From Clostridia bacterium (lineage in GTDB: Bacteria > Bacillota > Clostridia > Christensenellales > CAG-138), in assembly GCA_016293975.1 (NCBI GenBank), contig JAEDCW010000024.1, positions 1-26,611 of the forward strand: a stretch of 26,611 nt of DNA, written 5' to 3'. The position numbers and the translations under genes were made by a program. Positions within the stretch are counted from its first letter, which is position 1, and every line of letters starts with the position of its first letter. This document shows positions 8,081 through 14,955 of the stretch, one piece after another. The notes beneath the pieces are model-generated. The model was not told the origin of the DNA and made no database searches. It saw only the letters and a program-made list of their open reading frames with translations.

Positions 8081-8448
8081 GTTGCCACCATCGATATTCC
8101 TGCGGCGAGCATTAGTGCCGCGAAAAAACGTGCCGACCATACGTTGCTAAGCTTTCCCAAAAGCTTTGCTCCGAGTATTCCGCCCACAAAGAATGCGGGT
8201 ACCGCGTACCATGCGGATGTTGCGTCACCAGTTTTAGTCAAAAAATACACAACGATGCTTACCGCAGAGAGTGGAAGTATCAGACAGAGTGCCGTCGCGT
8301 GGGCCGTTCTTTGTTCGAGTTTCGCCGCATCATCGAGAGCAACGACCGCTATCATACCGCCACCCGCGCCAAAGACACCGTTGCAAAAGCCTGTCAGCGC
8401 ACCTATTACAGCTTTTAGAAGCCATCCCTTTTTTCCTTTGTTTCTCAT
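8077..8448 (-). CDS. TauE/SafE (TSUP) family half-transporter, first gene of the pair
   Basis: A 123-residue membrane protein that matches the other half of a TSUP permease, with about four hydrophobic segments. The repeat signature is NGVFGAGGGM near residues 23-32. The frame is open far upstream, but the family-like start KKGWLLKAVIGALTGF points to the ATG at 8448. No ribosome binding site is visible before it, and a minus-strand TATAAT (8469-8464) lies only 15 bases upstream, so the mRNA would have a very short leader. It overlaps the next half-gene by four bases (ATGA). Together the two products plausibly form one heterodimeric transporter. Paired half-size TSUP genes occur in other Clostridia, so this is probably not a recent break. 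Confidence 0.8.
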   Translation of the reverse strand: MRNKGKKGWLLKAVIGALTGFCNGVFGAGGGMIAVVALDDAAKLEQRTAHATALCLILPLSAVSIVVYFLTKTGDATSAWYAVPAFFVGGILGAKLLGKLSNVWSARFFAALMLAAGISMVAT

Positions 8449-8482
8449 GCTATAAGTTTGCGCATTATAAAGGCAAGTATGC

Positions 8483-8511
8483 GTATAAATCCAGACGTAT
8501 AGGCAATAATA
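8483..8511 (+). promoter_or_regulatory. Candidate sigma-F (forespore) promoter of the spoIIQ-like gene
   Basis: The -10 GGCAATAATA (8502-8511) fits every fixed position of the sigma-F consensus GGnnAnAnTn. The -35 GTATA (8483-8487) fits GYATA. The spacer is 14 bases, one or so shorter than usual. Transcription would start close to the GAGGTGAT ribosome binding site (8517-8524), leaving a very short leader. Confidence 0.5.
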
Positions 8512-8527
8512 CACATGAGGTGATGAC

Positions 8528-9232
8528 ATGAATAAGAACAAGGGCAATATTAAAACCAAAGCTTTGGGTTTTATAAAACGGAATGGCGTGTTTTTGGTTC
8601 TTGGTGCATGCTTTGCACTACTCGCATTGGCAACAGTATTGTTCGGGGATTTCGGCGGGGCTAATCCCAACGATGCAGGTGAAGTAGGTCAGAACAACAA
8701 CCAGCATCTCAGCGAGATACAGATGCCGACCCCATTCCATTCAGCTACACCAAACCCTTCCGGCACTCCCGCACCGGACATTACCCCCGGAAATCAAACA
8801 CAGACTCCAAAGCCCGCGACAGAGCTGCTTGCTCCCCCTGTTGAGGGCAATATCATATGGGACTATGCAATGAACGAGCTTATATATTCTAAGACGCTTA
8901 AGCATTGGACGACCCACAGAGGATTGGACATCGCAGCAGACGAGGGCACACCCGTGCGCTGTGTAGCAGCCGGCAAGGTAGCCGATGTCTATAAGGACGA
9001 TGCGTTTGGAATCAGCGTAGTAGTAGACCATGGAAAGGGCATAAGCACCGTATATGCCTGCCTCACCGACAATGTTCCCGTCAAGAAGGGCGACAGCATC
9101 AAGAAGGGCGGTACATTGGGTTATGTAGGTACATCCGCTTTATCCGAGTGTGCAGACCCCCCTCACCTACACTTTGAATATCTCATGGACGGAAGTCCCA
9201 AGAATCCGCGTGACTATGTTTTTTTCTCCTAA
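8528..9232 (+). CDS. spoIIQ: SpoIIQ-like M23-family protein (stage II sporulation protein Q)
   Basis: Probable forespore membrane protein that, in the known system, binds SpoIIIAH across the two sporulation membranes during engulfment. The layout is a cytoplasmic N-terminus, one membrane segment at about 20-40, a Pro/Thr-rich linker at about 65-103, and an M23 (LytM) domain from about 105 to the end of its 234 residues. The stretch YSKTLKHWTTHRGLDI before and at the first metal motif is typical of SpoIIQ. Zinc ligands H130, D134 and H215 (HLH at 213-215) are present. The YxH position common in active M23 enzymes reads YAC (Cys178). The ribosome binding site GAGGTGAT precedes ATG 8528. A generic M23 endopeptidase is the alternative, but the pre-motif and the sigma-F-like promoter favour SpoIIQ. 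Confidence 0.75.
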   Translation: MNKNKGNIKTKALGFIKRNGVFLVLGACFALLALATVLFGDFGGANPNDAGEVGQNNNQHLSEIQMPTPFHSATPNPSGTPAPDITPGNQTQTPKPATELLAPPVEGNIIWDYAMNELIYSKTLKHWTTHRGLDIAADEGTPVRCVAAGKVADVYKDDAFGISVVVDHGKGISTVYACLTDNVPVKKGDSIKKGGTLGYVGTSALSECADPPHLHFEYLMDGSPKNPRDYVFFS

Positions 9233-9254
9233 GTTTATATAGCGAAGCAGTGGG

Positions 9255-9280
9255 AAGCGCATCCGGCAGGGGTGCGTTTT
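9255..9280 (+). terminator. Probable intrinsic terminator after the spoIIQ-like gene
   Basis: CGCATCC (9258-9264) pairs with GGGTGCG (9270-9276), with one G-T pair and a 5-nt loop, and is followed by TTTT (9277-9280). The U-run is short. Confidence 0.6.
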
Positions 9281-9327
9281 CTGCGTGAAAGCTTGTATAA
9301 TGCATGTTTTAGGTTTATACTTGTTGC

Positions 9328-10701
9328 ATGAATAATCGGCAGTTTATCGATACAATCGAACATAATCTCACTCGCGCTTGCGGGGTTGCGCCGGGGGCAT
9401 CCGTTGTTGTCGCACTCAGCGGAGGTGCGGATTCCGTTGCGCTTCTGCACGGTATTGTCGCACTCACAGAAAAGCTGAAACTCAACATAACTGCCGCCCA
9501 CATGAACCACATGATAAGAGGCGAGGAGGCGGAGACCGACGAGGCTTTTGTCGTAGGGCTCTGCCAAACGCTCGGGGTTACACTCGAGACGTACCGCTTT
9601 GATGTGCCTGCGTTTGCCGAAAGGGATTCGCTCACGCTCGAAACCGCTGCAAGGATAGCCCGATACGACTTTCTTAGGCGCGTAAAAAACGGCGTAAACG
9701 CCGAATACATAGCCATTGCCCACCACATGGACGATCAAGCGGAGAGCGTGCTTCAGCACCTAATCAGGGGAAGCGGTCTCAAGGGGCTTACCGGCATGGA
9801 CTATCGCGCCGGCGACATAATCCGTCCTATGCTTTCGATGTGCCGCAAGAACATATTGAGCTATATTAAGTCAAATGGCCTTTCATACAGAACCGACAGC
9901 TCGAATCTTATTGCGGATTCGACGAGAAACAGGCTTAGGCTCGATGTAATACCCTACATAAAGGAGAACATCAATCCACGCGTATGTGAGTCCATTTGCT
10001 CGGCGGCCAGGCTTTTGAGCGAGGACGAGGCTTATCTCAATGAGATTGCATCGAACGAGTTCGAAAATGCGAGGCTTAACGTCGGATTTGACAGGCACAA
10101 GATAGCCGCATTGCCTATGCCTATACGCAGCAGGGCGTTGAGACTCGCAATCGCTGATGCGGGCGTCTGCGTCGACATAGAACGAAAGCATATTGCGGCT
10201 CTTTGCGAGTTTTTGGGCGCAAGGACGGGCTCACGCCTGGACATACCCCACATAAGTGCGTACATAAGCTATGATGCAGTGCTGTTTTCTCCCATATTTG
10301 AGCGCGAGGAGTACTGCGTGCCGCTCTGTATCGACACTCCCACGACCGTATCCGGCTTTAGTATAATCGCTCGTGAAAGTGACCCGAATACAGCCGTATT
10401 CTCCCCGCACATCGCCTGTATGGATTTAGATAAGTTAACACTTCCGCTCACGATAAGATGCAGACAGGACGGCGACCGTTTTTGGCCGATAGGCTCGGCA
10501 GGCACGAAAAAGCTCAAGGACATACTGATCGATAAAAAGATCCCGCGGCATGAACGCAATATGCCAATAATCTGCGATGCAAGCGGAAAAATAGTATATT
10601 GTTACGGGCTGTGTGTGTCTGACGATGTCAAAATAAGTAAAAATACTACTCGGATGCTAAAAGTCTCATTCGACAAAGAGTGTAATTTGAGATATAATTA
10701 G
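9328..10701 (+). CDS. tilS: tRNA(Ile)-lysidine synthase
   Basis: Converts C34 of the CAU-anticodon tRNA-Ile to lysidine with ATP and lysine, so that the tRNA reads AUA instead of AUG. Residues 31-38 hold the PP-loop SGGADSVA that binds ATP. Downstream are AAHMNHMIRG, HHMDDQAES and GLKGLTGM, typical of the N-terminal catalytic domain. The C-terminal part contains RDGDRFWPIG and KKLKDILIDKKIP, the TilS C-terminal domain. At 457 residues it is full length. The ribosome binding site is weak, and a TATAAT at 9296-9301 gives a short leader. hpt follows, the classic tilS-hpt order in Firmicutes, although hpt also has its own promoter. AUA appears common in this window, making the enzyme essential. 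Confidence 0.94.
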   Translation: MNNRQFIDTIEHNLTRACGVAPGASVVVALSGGADSVALLHGIVALTEKLKLNITAAHMNHMIRGEEAETDEAFVVGLCQTLGVTLETYRFDVPAFAERDSLTLETAARIARYDFLRRVKNGVNAEYIAIAHHMDDQAESVLQHLIRGSGLKGLTGMDYRAGDIIRPMLSMCRKNILSYIKSNGLSYRTDSSNLIADSTRNRLRLDVIPYIKENINPRVCESICSAARLLSEDEAYLNEIASNEFENARLNVGFDRHKIAALPMPIRSRALRLAIADAGVCVDIERKHIAALCEFLGARTGSRLDIPHISAYISYDAVLFSPIFEREEYCVPLCIDTPTTVSGFSIIARESDPNTAVFSPHIACMDLDKLTLPLTIRCRQDGDRFWPIGSAGTKKLKDILIDKKIPRHERNMPIICDASGKIVYCYGLCVSDDVKISKNTTRMLKVSFDKECNLRYN

Positions 10702-10714
10702 TATGAGGTATAAT
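10687..10714 (+). promoter_or_regulatory. Sigma-A-type promoter of hpt
   Basis: TTGAGA (10687-10692), a 16-base spacer, then TATAAT (10709-10714). The -35 lies inside the end of tilS. The predicted start near 10721 is followed by CGGAGG (10729-10734) and the ATG of hpt. Confidence 0.6.
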
Positions 10715-10739
10715 TACTAAAAAATCATCGGAGGTTTGT

Positions 10740-11297
10740 ATGAATATAGGACAGGACATGCAGAAGGACATACTTAAGGTTCTGATAAGTGAGGAGGAGA
10801 TTTCTGCGCGCGTTAAGGAATTGGGCGAGCAGCTTGCAAATGACTATCGAGGCAAGGATGTCATCGTAATCTGTGTGCTCAAGGGTGCCTGCGTATTCTT
10901 CACAGACCTCGTGCGCAACATGGATTGCCAGCTTGAGATGGAGTTTATGGCGATATCGAGCTATGGCGGAGGTACAAAGACCTCAGGCGTTGTACGAATT
11001 GCAAAGGACATCGACACGAGCATCACAAATCGTCACATACTGATAGTTGAGGACATTATGGACTCCGGACTCACTCTCTCTCACATGAAGAAACTCCTGG
11101 AGTCGCGTTCACCTGCCTCTATCAAGACTGTCTGCCTGTTGGACAAGCCCGAGCGCAGGGAATGTGACATAACGCCCGACTACTGCGGCTTCACAATACC
11201 CAACGAGTTTGTCGTGGGCTATGGCCTTGACCTTGCCGGCTTCTACCGTAATCTCAAGTATGTGGGTGTACTTAAGCCCGAGGTGTACAGCGAATAA
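10740..11297 (+). CDS. hpt: Hypoxanthine phosphoribosyltransferase
   Basis: Purine salvage enzyme: hypoxanthine (and often guanine) plus PRPP gives IMP (or GMP). The 185-residue length is usual. The PRPP-binding loop is LIVEDIMDSGLTL (about 101-113), the early loop is VLKGACVFFTDLVR, and SSYGGGTKTSG (73-83) forms the flexible active-site loop. The purine-contact end is FVVGYGLDLAGFYRN. CGGAGG gives a strong ribosome binding site. It lies 38 bases after tilS, as in many Firmicutes, but ftsH, the common third member, is absent here. A 9-bp inverted repeat with a long loop follows the gene (11299-11362). No classical terminator was seen. Confidence 0.95.
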   Translation: MNIGQDMQKDILKVLISEEEISARVKELGEQLANDYRGKDVIVICVLKGACVFFTDLVRNMDCQLEMEFMAISSYGGGTKTSGVVRIAKDIDTSITNRHILIVEDIMDSGLTLSHMKKLLESRSPASIKTVCLLDKPERRECDITPDYCGFTIPNEFVVGYGLDLAGFYRNLKYVGVLKPEVYSE

Positions 11298-11298
11298 T

Positions 11299-11362
11299 AC
11301 TTGCAAACGCAAAAAAAGAGCAATTGGAAATCGTCCTTTTCTAAATGCCATATTTTGCAAGT
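11299..11362. repeat. Inverted repeat with long loop downstream of hpt
   Basis: ACTTGCAAA (11299-11307) and TTTGCAAGT (11354-11362) are perfect inverted copies 46 bases apart. The 3' arm is not followed by a T-run. It may be an mRNA 3'-end structure or chance. Confidence 0.4.
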
Positions 11363-11374
11363 AAATGATAAGGG

Positions 11375-11402
11375 TTGAATATACAAAAAACTCTTGTATA
11401 AT
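11375..11402 (+). promoter_or_regulatory. Sigma-A-type promoter of the comB-like gene
   Basis: TTGAAT (11375-11380), a 16-base spacer, then TATAAT (11397-11402), with a TG directly before the -10. The roughly 44-base leader contains the dyad GTATTC (11412-11417) and GAATAC (11423-11428), a possible hairpin or operator. Confidence 0.65.
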
Positions 11403-11452
11403 GAACGTTGTGTATTCTTGTGGAATACTAAGCTTATTGTTTGGACGGTAAT

Positions 11453-12166
11453 ATGAAGGTTAGTACAGTAAATTACTCCGGCAAAATCAGCGATGTAAGG
11501 CTCAGCGGATGCACTGTCATCGTAATCGATGTGCTTCGCTCAAGCACCTGCATTATATGGGCATTGCGCAACGGAGCGGCAAAGGTTATCCCTGCTGTCG
11601 ACCCGGGAGACGCCGCATCGATGCACATGGTTATTGGCGGAGACTCCGTTTTGGCCGGAGAGCGCGGTGGCGTTAAAATAACGGGATTCGACATAGGCAA
11701 TTCGCCTATGGATTTCACCGCATCCACGGTTAAGGGCAAGACGGTAATAGTCAGCACAACAAACGGTACGGGTGCTATATGCTCGGCATCAAGTGCCCCC
11801 TGTGTGCTCATAGGCGGCATGATAAACAAGACCGCAGTTGCAAAGAAGGCTATAGAGCTTGGCAACGACGTTATACTGCTGTGCGCAGGTACAGACGGCG
11901 AGGTTTCAGCCGACGATATATGCGCCGCGGGGGCTATAGCTCAGGCGATATACGACAATTGCGGCAATATTGAATATCAGCAGAACGACATGACGTTCAT
12001 TGCAAGGGAATTGTATAAGGATCACTTTTCAAAGCGCACTGACCTGTCCCGTACAAAGCATTGGCGCAGACTCGTTGAGCTCGGTTTCTCTGCTGATGTA
12101 AGCTTCTGCTTAACAGAGGACATGACGGACACTGTTCCCGAGTTCGCAAGTGGTATAATTCAGTAG
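11453..12166 (+). CDS. comB: ComB-family phosphatase (2-phosphosulfolactate phosphatase-like)
   Basis: Member of the ComB family. The founding enzyme removes phosphate from 2-phospho-3-sulfolactate in coenzyme M synthesis. Motifs seen are VIDVLRSSTC (about 24-33), LAGERGGVKI followed by GFDIGNSP, VSTTNGT and LLCAGTDG, in the family order, across 237 residues. The open frame starts at a TTG at 11441, but the ATG at 11453 is preceded by GGACGG at good spacing and is preferred. It stands alone with its own promoter and terminator. Coenzyme M synthesis is not expected in a Clostridium, so the real substrate may be another phosphorylated acid. The family call is firm and the substrate is not. Confidence 0.85.
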   Translation: MKVSTVNYSGKISDVRLSGCTVIVIDVLRSSTCIIWALRNGAAKVIPAVDPGDAASMHMVIGGDSVLAGERGGVKITGFDIGNSPMDFTASTVKGKTVIVSTTNGTGAICSASSAPCVLIGGMINKTAVAKKAIELGNDVILLCAGTDGEVSADDICAAGAIAQAIYDNCGNIEYQQNDMTFIARELYKDHFSKRTDLSRTKHWRRLVELGFSADVSFCLTEDMTDTVPEFASGIIQ

Positions 12167-12181
12167 TTTATGTAAAGAACG

Positions 12182-12204
12182 AGGCGTCCTCCGGACGCCT
12201 TTTC
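12182..12204 (+). terminator. Intrinsic terminator of the comB-like gene
   Basis: AGGCGTCC (12182-12189) pairs with GGACGCCT (12193-12200) around a 3-nt loop, followed by a T-rich run. Confidence 0.85.
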
Positions 12205-12235
12205 TATTGCTGTTGTTTGTAATTATTCTAACATA

Positions 12236-12793
12236 TCACTGCTTAAGCAGGAGCTTTAGCTGGTCTCTGTAGCTTCCGGTTATGCCGGCATTCGTCTCAA
12301 GCATACAGCCGTCAACTATCGTAAAGAACAGCTCGGACAACGCTCTTGTGCGCTCCGAATACGGCGATGCCATTTTAAGCGAGCCGACTTCAAGCATTAT
12401 GCGCCACTCTTTGTAGCGCGCCCTAAGCTTCTCTATGAGCGTTTCGTCTGACACGGCATATGTGAGCAAAACACAGTGCAGTCTGCTCTCCGTCTCGTTT
12501 GTCGTCAGCATATCGAAAAGCGTCAGTACGACCTCGTCCGTGCAGTTCCTTTCCAGACCGTTTACCCATGTAAACATTACATCGCTCACCCAGATGAGGT
12601 GCATGTCCGCAACGTCATTCACCAAGTCGCTCTTCGCCTTATAGTGATAATACAGAGTACCCTTGCTTAGATTTGTCGCTTCGGCTATATCGCCTATGCT
12701 TGTCTCGTGAACGCCCTTTTCGCAGAAAAGACGAACAGAGTGCGCAAGTATTGCAGACTTCACGGTATCGTATTCACCGTTTGCCTTTGACAT
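12236..12793 (-). CDS. TetR/AcrR family transcriptional regulator
   Basis: Ligand-responsive DNA-binding repressor of 185 residues. The N-terminal TetR helix-turn-helix is clear: FCEKGVHETSIGDIAEATNLSKGTLYYHYKAK in two parts spans about residues 23-54. The remaining residues form the variable ligand and dimer domain and do not point to a ligand. The frame reaches a GTG at 12799, but that lies one base from the GGGGG ribosome binding site, so the ATG at 12793 (7-base spacing) is chosen. It has its own promoter (12863-12835), and a palindrome at the predicted transcription start suggests self-repression. No efflux pump is next to it, so other targets are not evident. Confidence 0.9.
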   Translation of the reverse strand: MSKANGEYDTVKSAILAHSVRLFCEKGVHETSIGDIAEATNLSKGTLYYHYKAKSDLVNDVADMHLIWVSDVMFTWVNGLERNCTDEVVLTLFDMLTTNETESRLHCVLLTYAVSDETLIEKLRARYKEWRIMLEVGSLKMASPYSERTRALSELFFTIVDGCMLETNAGITGSYRDQLKLLLKQ

Positions 12794-12815
12794 ACGCACA
12801 CCCCCAATTCTTAAT

Positions 12816-12828
12816 CAGATTCCATCTG
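12816..12828. promoter_or_regulatory. Candidate TetR operator at the tetR-like gene's own promoter
   Basis: CAGAT, three bases, ATCTG: a perfect interrupted palindrome. It lies at the predicted +1 of the TetR gene (about 12828 on the minus strand), a typical place for an autorepressor site. Inference from position and symmetry only. Confidence 0.4.
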
Positions 12829-12834
12829 TATTTG

Positions 12835-12863
12835 ATTATATTCCATATATGCTGCGAGCGCAA
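12835..12863 (-). promoter_or_regulatory. Sigma-A-type promoter of the TetR-family gene
   Basis: On the minus strand TTGCGC (12863-12858), a 17-base spacer, then TATAAT (12840-12835). The -35 end lies within about 10 bases of the end of the upstream GNAT gene. Confidence 0.7.
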
Positions 12864-12872
12864 TGCGAGAGC

Positions 12873-13382
12873 CTACAGTAATTTATCGAACGCTATCCTT
12901 TTTGCGCCTGATTCTATAAAAATTATGCCACATTTCTCGTAACCCATGCTCATAAGGAGCGTCTGCATGGCGATATTGTCCTGATGAGTATCCACGCGGA
13001 TATAGGAAAGCGCTCTTTCGCGACAGAGCTTCTCTGCCTGCGAGAACATGAACCTTGCCGCACCCGTGCCTCGGAAGCGTGCACTTACAGCCATTCTGTG
13101 AATGGTGCAGTAGCTTTCCTCGCTCCTCCATGCACCATCATAGATATTCTCATATGTCGGCTCGGCGTCCCCAAAAAACAATGCACAGAAACCCACGGAC
13201 TCCCCATCGCAGACCGCCTTATACAGCCTGCCGCTCTCTATATCCGATAACAGCTTGCCGCTCTCGGGATAACCGTCCTGCCACTGGTCGACTCCGCTGC
13301 GCTTTAAGTACGCCTGCGCCTCTGCAACAATCGTCATAAGCCTCGGCATATCTGAGGCAACAGCCGGCATAAACTCCGTCAT
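12873..13382 (-). CDS. GNAT family N-acetyltransferase
   Basis: Predicted acetyl-CoA-dependent acetyltransferase of 169 residues. The N-terminal strand and helix are followed by WQDGYP. The core motif A is IHRMAVSARFRGTGAARFM (about 94-112), which contains the RxxGxGA-type acetyl-CoA pyrophosphate loop. Then come the IRVDTHQDN strand and the C-terminal MQTLLMSMGYEKCG motif typical of GNATs. Its ATG overlaps the stop of the phosphohexomutase gene by four bases (ATGA), so the two are translationally coupled. The acceptor substrate is unknown; small molecules are as likely as proteins. Confidence 0.88.
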   Translation of the reverse strand: MTEFMPAVASDMPRLMTIVAEAQAYLKRSGVDQWQDGYPESGKLLSDIESGRLYKAVCDGESVGFCALFFGDAEPTYENIYDGAWRSEESYCTIHRMAVSARFRGTGAARFMFSQAEKLCRERALSYIRVDTHQDNIAMQTLLMSMGYEKCGIIFIESGAKRIAFDKLL

Positions 13383-14878
13383 AGCAGTTTCTTAAGGCTT
13401 TCGGTATCGATACCTTCGATCCCGTCCAGAAGTCCGTAGATGAGCTTTGCTATCTGTCTCACACCGCCCACCGAATCGCTCTCTATGTTTAGGGGCATTA
13501 CTGGGTCATGCAGGGACATTCTCAATAAGAACCACCCGTCAAATTCGGGGACGTTTGCTCTTATGCCTTCGTAATTCTCCTTTTCGGGAACTATTTTATC
13601 CGATCTTATGCATCTCTCGGTGAAAATATCGAGCACGTTCTTGCCGACCGCCTTGAAATCATCGACAGGAAGTTTAAATCTCACTTCAGTCGCCTCTGCG
13701 GGCTCGCTCAAGCCGTCGATGAGCGATTCGAGCGTCTTGCCCTGCGACTTCACGCGTGCAAGCTCGATCAGCAGCTTTGCGACTATGTAAGCACCGTCGT
13801 CGAGGAAGTAATTCTCGCGCAGAGCCCCGTGACCGGACGTTTCCATTGCGAGCAGACACTCGTACCCCTCGTTATTAAGTCTTATGGCTTCGTTTATTAC
13901 GTTTCTGTAACCGCGCCTGAAGCGCCTGTGTACTCCGCCCCTCTCAGCAATAAACTTGGCAAGTCCCGTAGATGTTATAGAGTCCGTTACGATAATGCTC
14001 CCCGGCACATCCCTCAGCACTATGTCCGCCATCATCGCGATAAGCTTGTTTCTGTTTATCTCTCTGCCGTCGCTTAAAACCACAGCCGCCCTGTCAACAT
14101 CCGGGTCGAATATTATGCCGAGGTCGGCTTTCGCAGCGAGAGTCGCCTTTGCGAGCTGCTCCATAGCCTCCTCTTGCTCGGGGTTGGGTGAATGGTTGGG
14201 GAAATGGCCATCGGGTTCGAGATATATGCTCCCCGATACGTCCGCACCAAGAGGTACAAGTACACTGTTTGCAAAGAAACCTCCGCCGCCGTTTGCCGCA
14301 TCGACCACGATCTTATAGCCGTCGAGCGGTTTCATGTAGCTTTCGGCATTCGCTCCCTGCCTTACCTTATTGCAGATGTATTCCGCATACACGGGCATAA
14401 ATTCCAGCTTTTTTAATTCAAAATGCTTGTATGTGACGGATTCCAATTCGCCCGCACGCTTAAGTATCTCCGCTATGTCCTTCTTCTCATAGCCTCCGTC
14501 GCAGGTAAAAAACTTGAAGCCGTTTCTGTCGAAGGGCAGATGGCTCGCCGTCACCATAACAGAGCCGTCAAACTCGAAACCTTCGAGCACCGTTGACATA
14601 AACATTGCGGGGGTACTTGCAAGCATAATGTCGTTTACCTCTGCACCCGCCTGTATAAGTCCCGATGCGATTGCATCTAAAAGCTTCTCGCCGCTTATTC
14701 TCGGGTCACGTCCCAGTGCCACGCGAATCTGCTCCTTGCCTTTTTGGCGCATTAGGTATTCCGCAAACGCATAGCCAATCCTCGTAGCCGCCTCTACCGT
14801 CAGATTTGCGCGCGATGACTCGGTATCCACTGCGATCCCCCTTACATCGGAACCGTTCTGCAAGCCTGAATAATCCAT
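13379..14878 (-). CDS. Phosphoglucomutase/phosphomannomutase family (alpha-D-phosphohexomutase)
   Basis: Interconverts hexose 1- and 6-phosphates through a phosphoserine enzyme. At 499 residues it is a full four-domain member. The phosphoserine loop is VTASHLP (Ser112), the magnesium loop is DPDVDR (D258, D260, D262), and the sugar-specificity loop is ETSGH (346-350) followed by GALREN. The open frame extends 61 codons further upstream, but the ATG at 14878 follows GGGAGG, and the residues after it (GLQNGSDVRGIA) begin like the family. It couples to the downstream GNAT gene by ATGA overlap. A hairpin-U terminator (14893-14920) separates it from htrA. Glucose-1-phosphate for glycogen, or mannose-1-phosphate for cell-wall sugars, are both possible products. 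Confidence 0.9.
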   Translation of the reverse strand: MDYSGLQNGSDVRGIAVDTESSRANLTVEAATRIGYAFAEYLMRQKGKEQIRVALGRDPRISGEKLLDAIASGLIQAGAEVNDIMLASTPAMFMSTVLEGFEFDGSVMVTASHLPFDRNGFKFFTCDGGYEKKDIAEILKRAGELESVTYKHFELKKLEFMPVYAEYICNKVRQGANAESYMKPLDGYKIVVDAANGGGGFFANSVLVPLGADVSGSIYLEPDGHFPNHSPNPEQEEAMEQLAKATLAAKADLGIIFDPDVDRAAVVLSDGREINRNKLIAMMADIVLRDVPGSIIVTDSITSTGLAKFIAERGGVHRRFRRGYRNVINEAIRLNNEGYECLLAMETSGHGALRENYFLDDGAYIVAKLLIELARVKSQGKTLESLIDGLSEPAEATEVRFKLPVDDFKAVGKNVLDIFTERCIRSDKIVPEKENYEGIRANVPEFDGWFLLRMSLHDPVMPLNIESDSVGGVRQIAKLIYGLLDGIEGIDTESLKKLL

Positions 14879-14892
14879 GTTAACCTCCCTGT

Positions 14893-14920
14893 AAAAGCGC
14901 CAACCCTGGGGTCGACGCTT
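14893..14920 (-). terminator. Intrinsic terminator of htrA, upstream of the phosphohexomutase
   Basis: On the minus strand AAGCGTCGACCC pairs with GGGTTGGCGCTT over 11-12 positions including two G-T pairs, followed by TTTT. It sits in the 77-base gap, 14 bases before the mutase start codon, so it could also act as an attenuator. Confidence 0.7.
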
Positions 14921-14955
14921 CTTATTCACAATATGTTGCCGTAAATCCGCCCAAA

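Noticed and set aside
7691..12166. Sulfonate pathway linking the TSUP genes and the ComB-like gene
   Set aside because: They are about 3 kb apart on opposite strands with unrelated genes between them, so proximity alone does not support a shared pathway.
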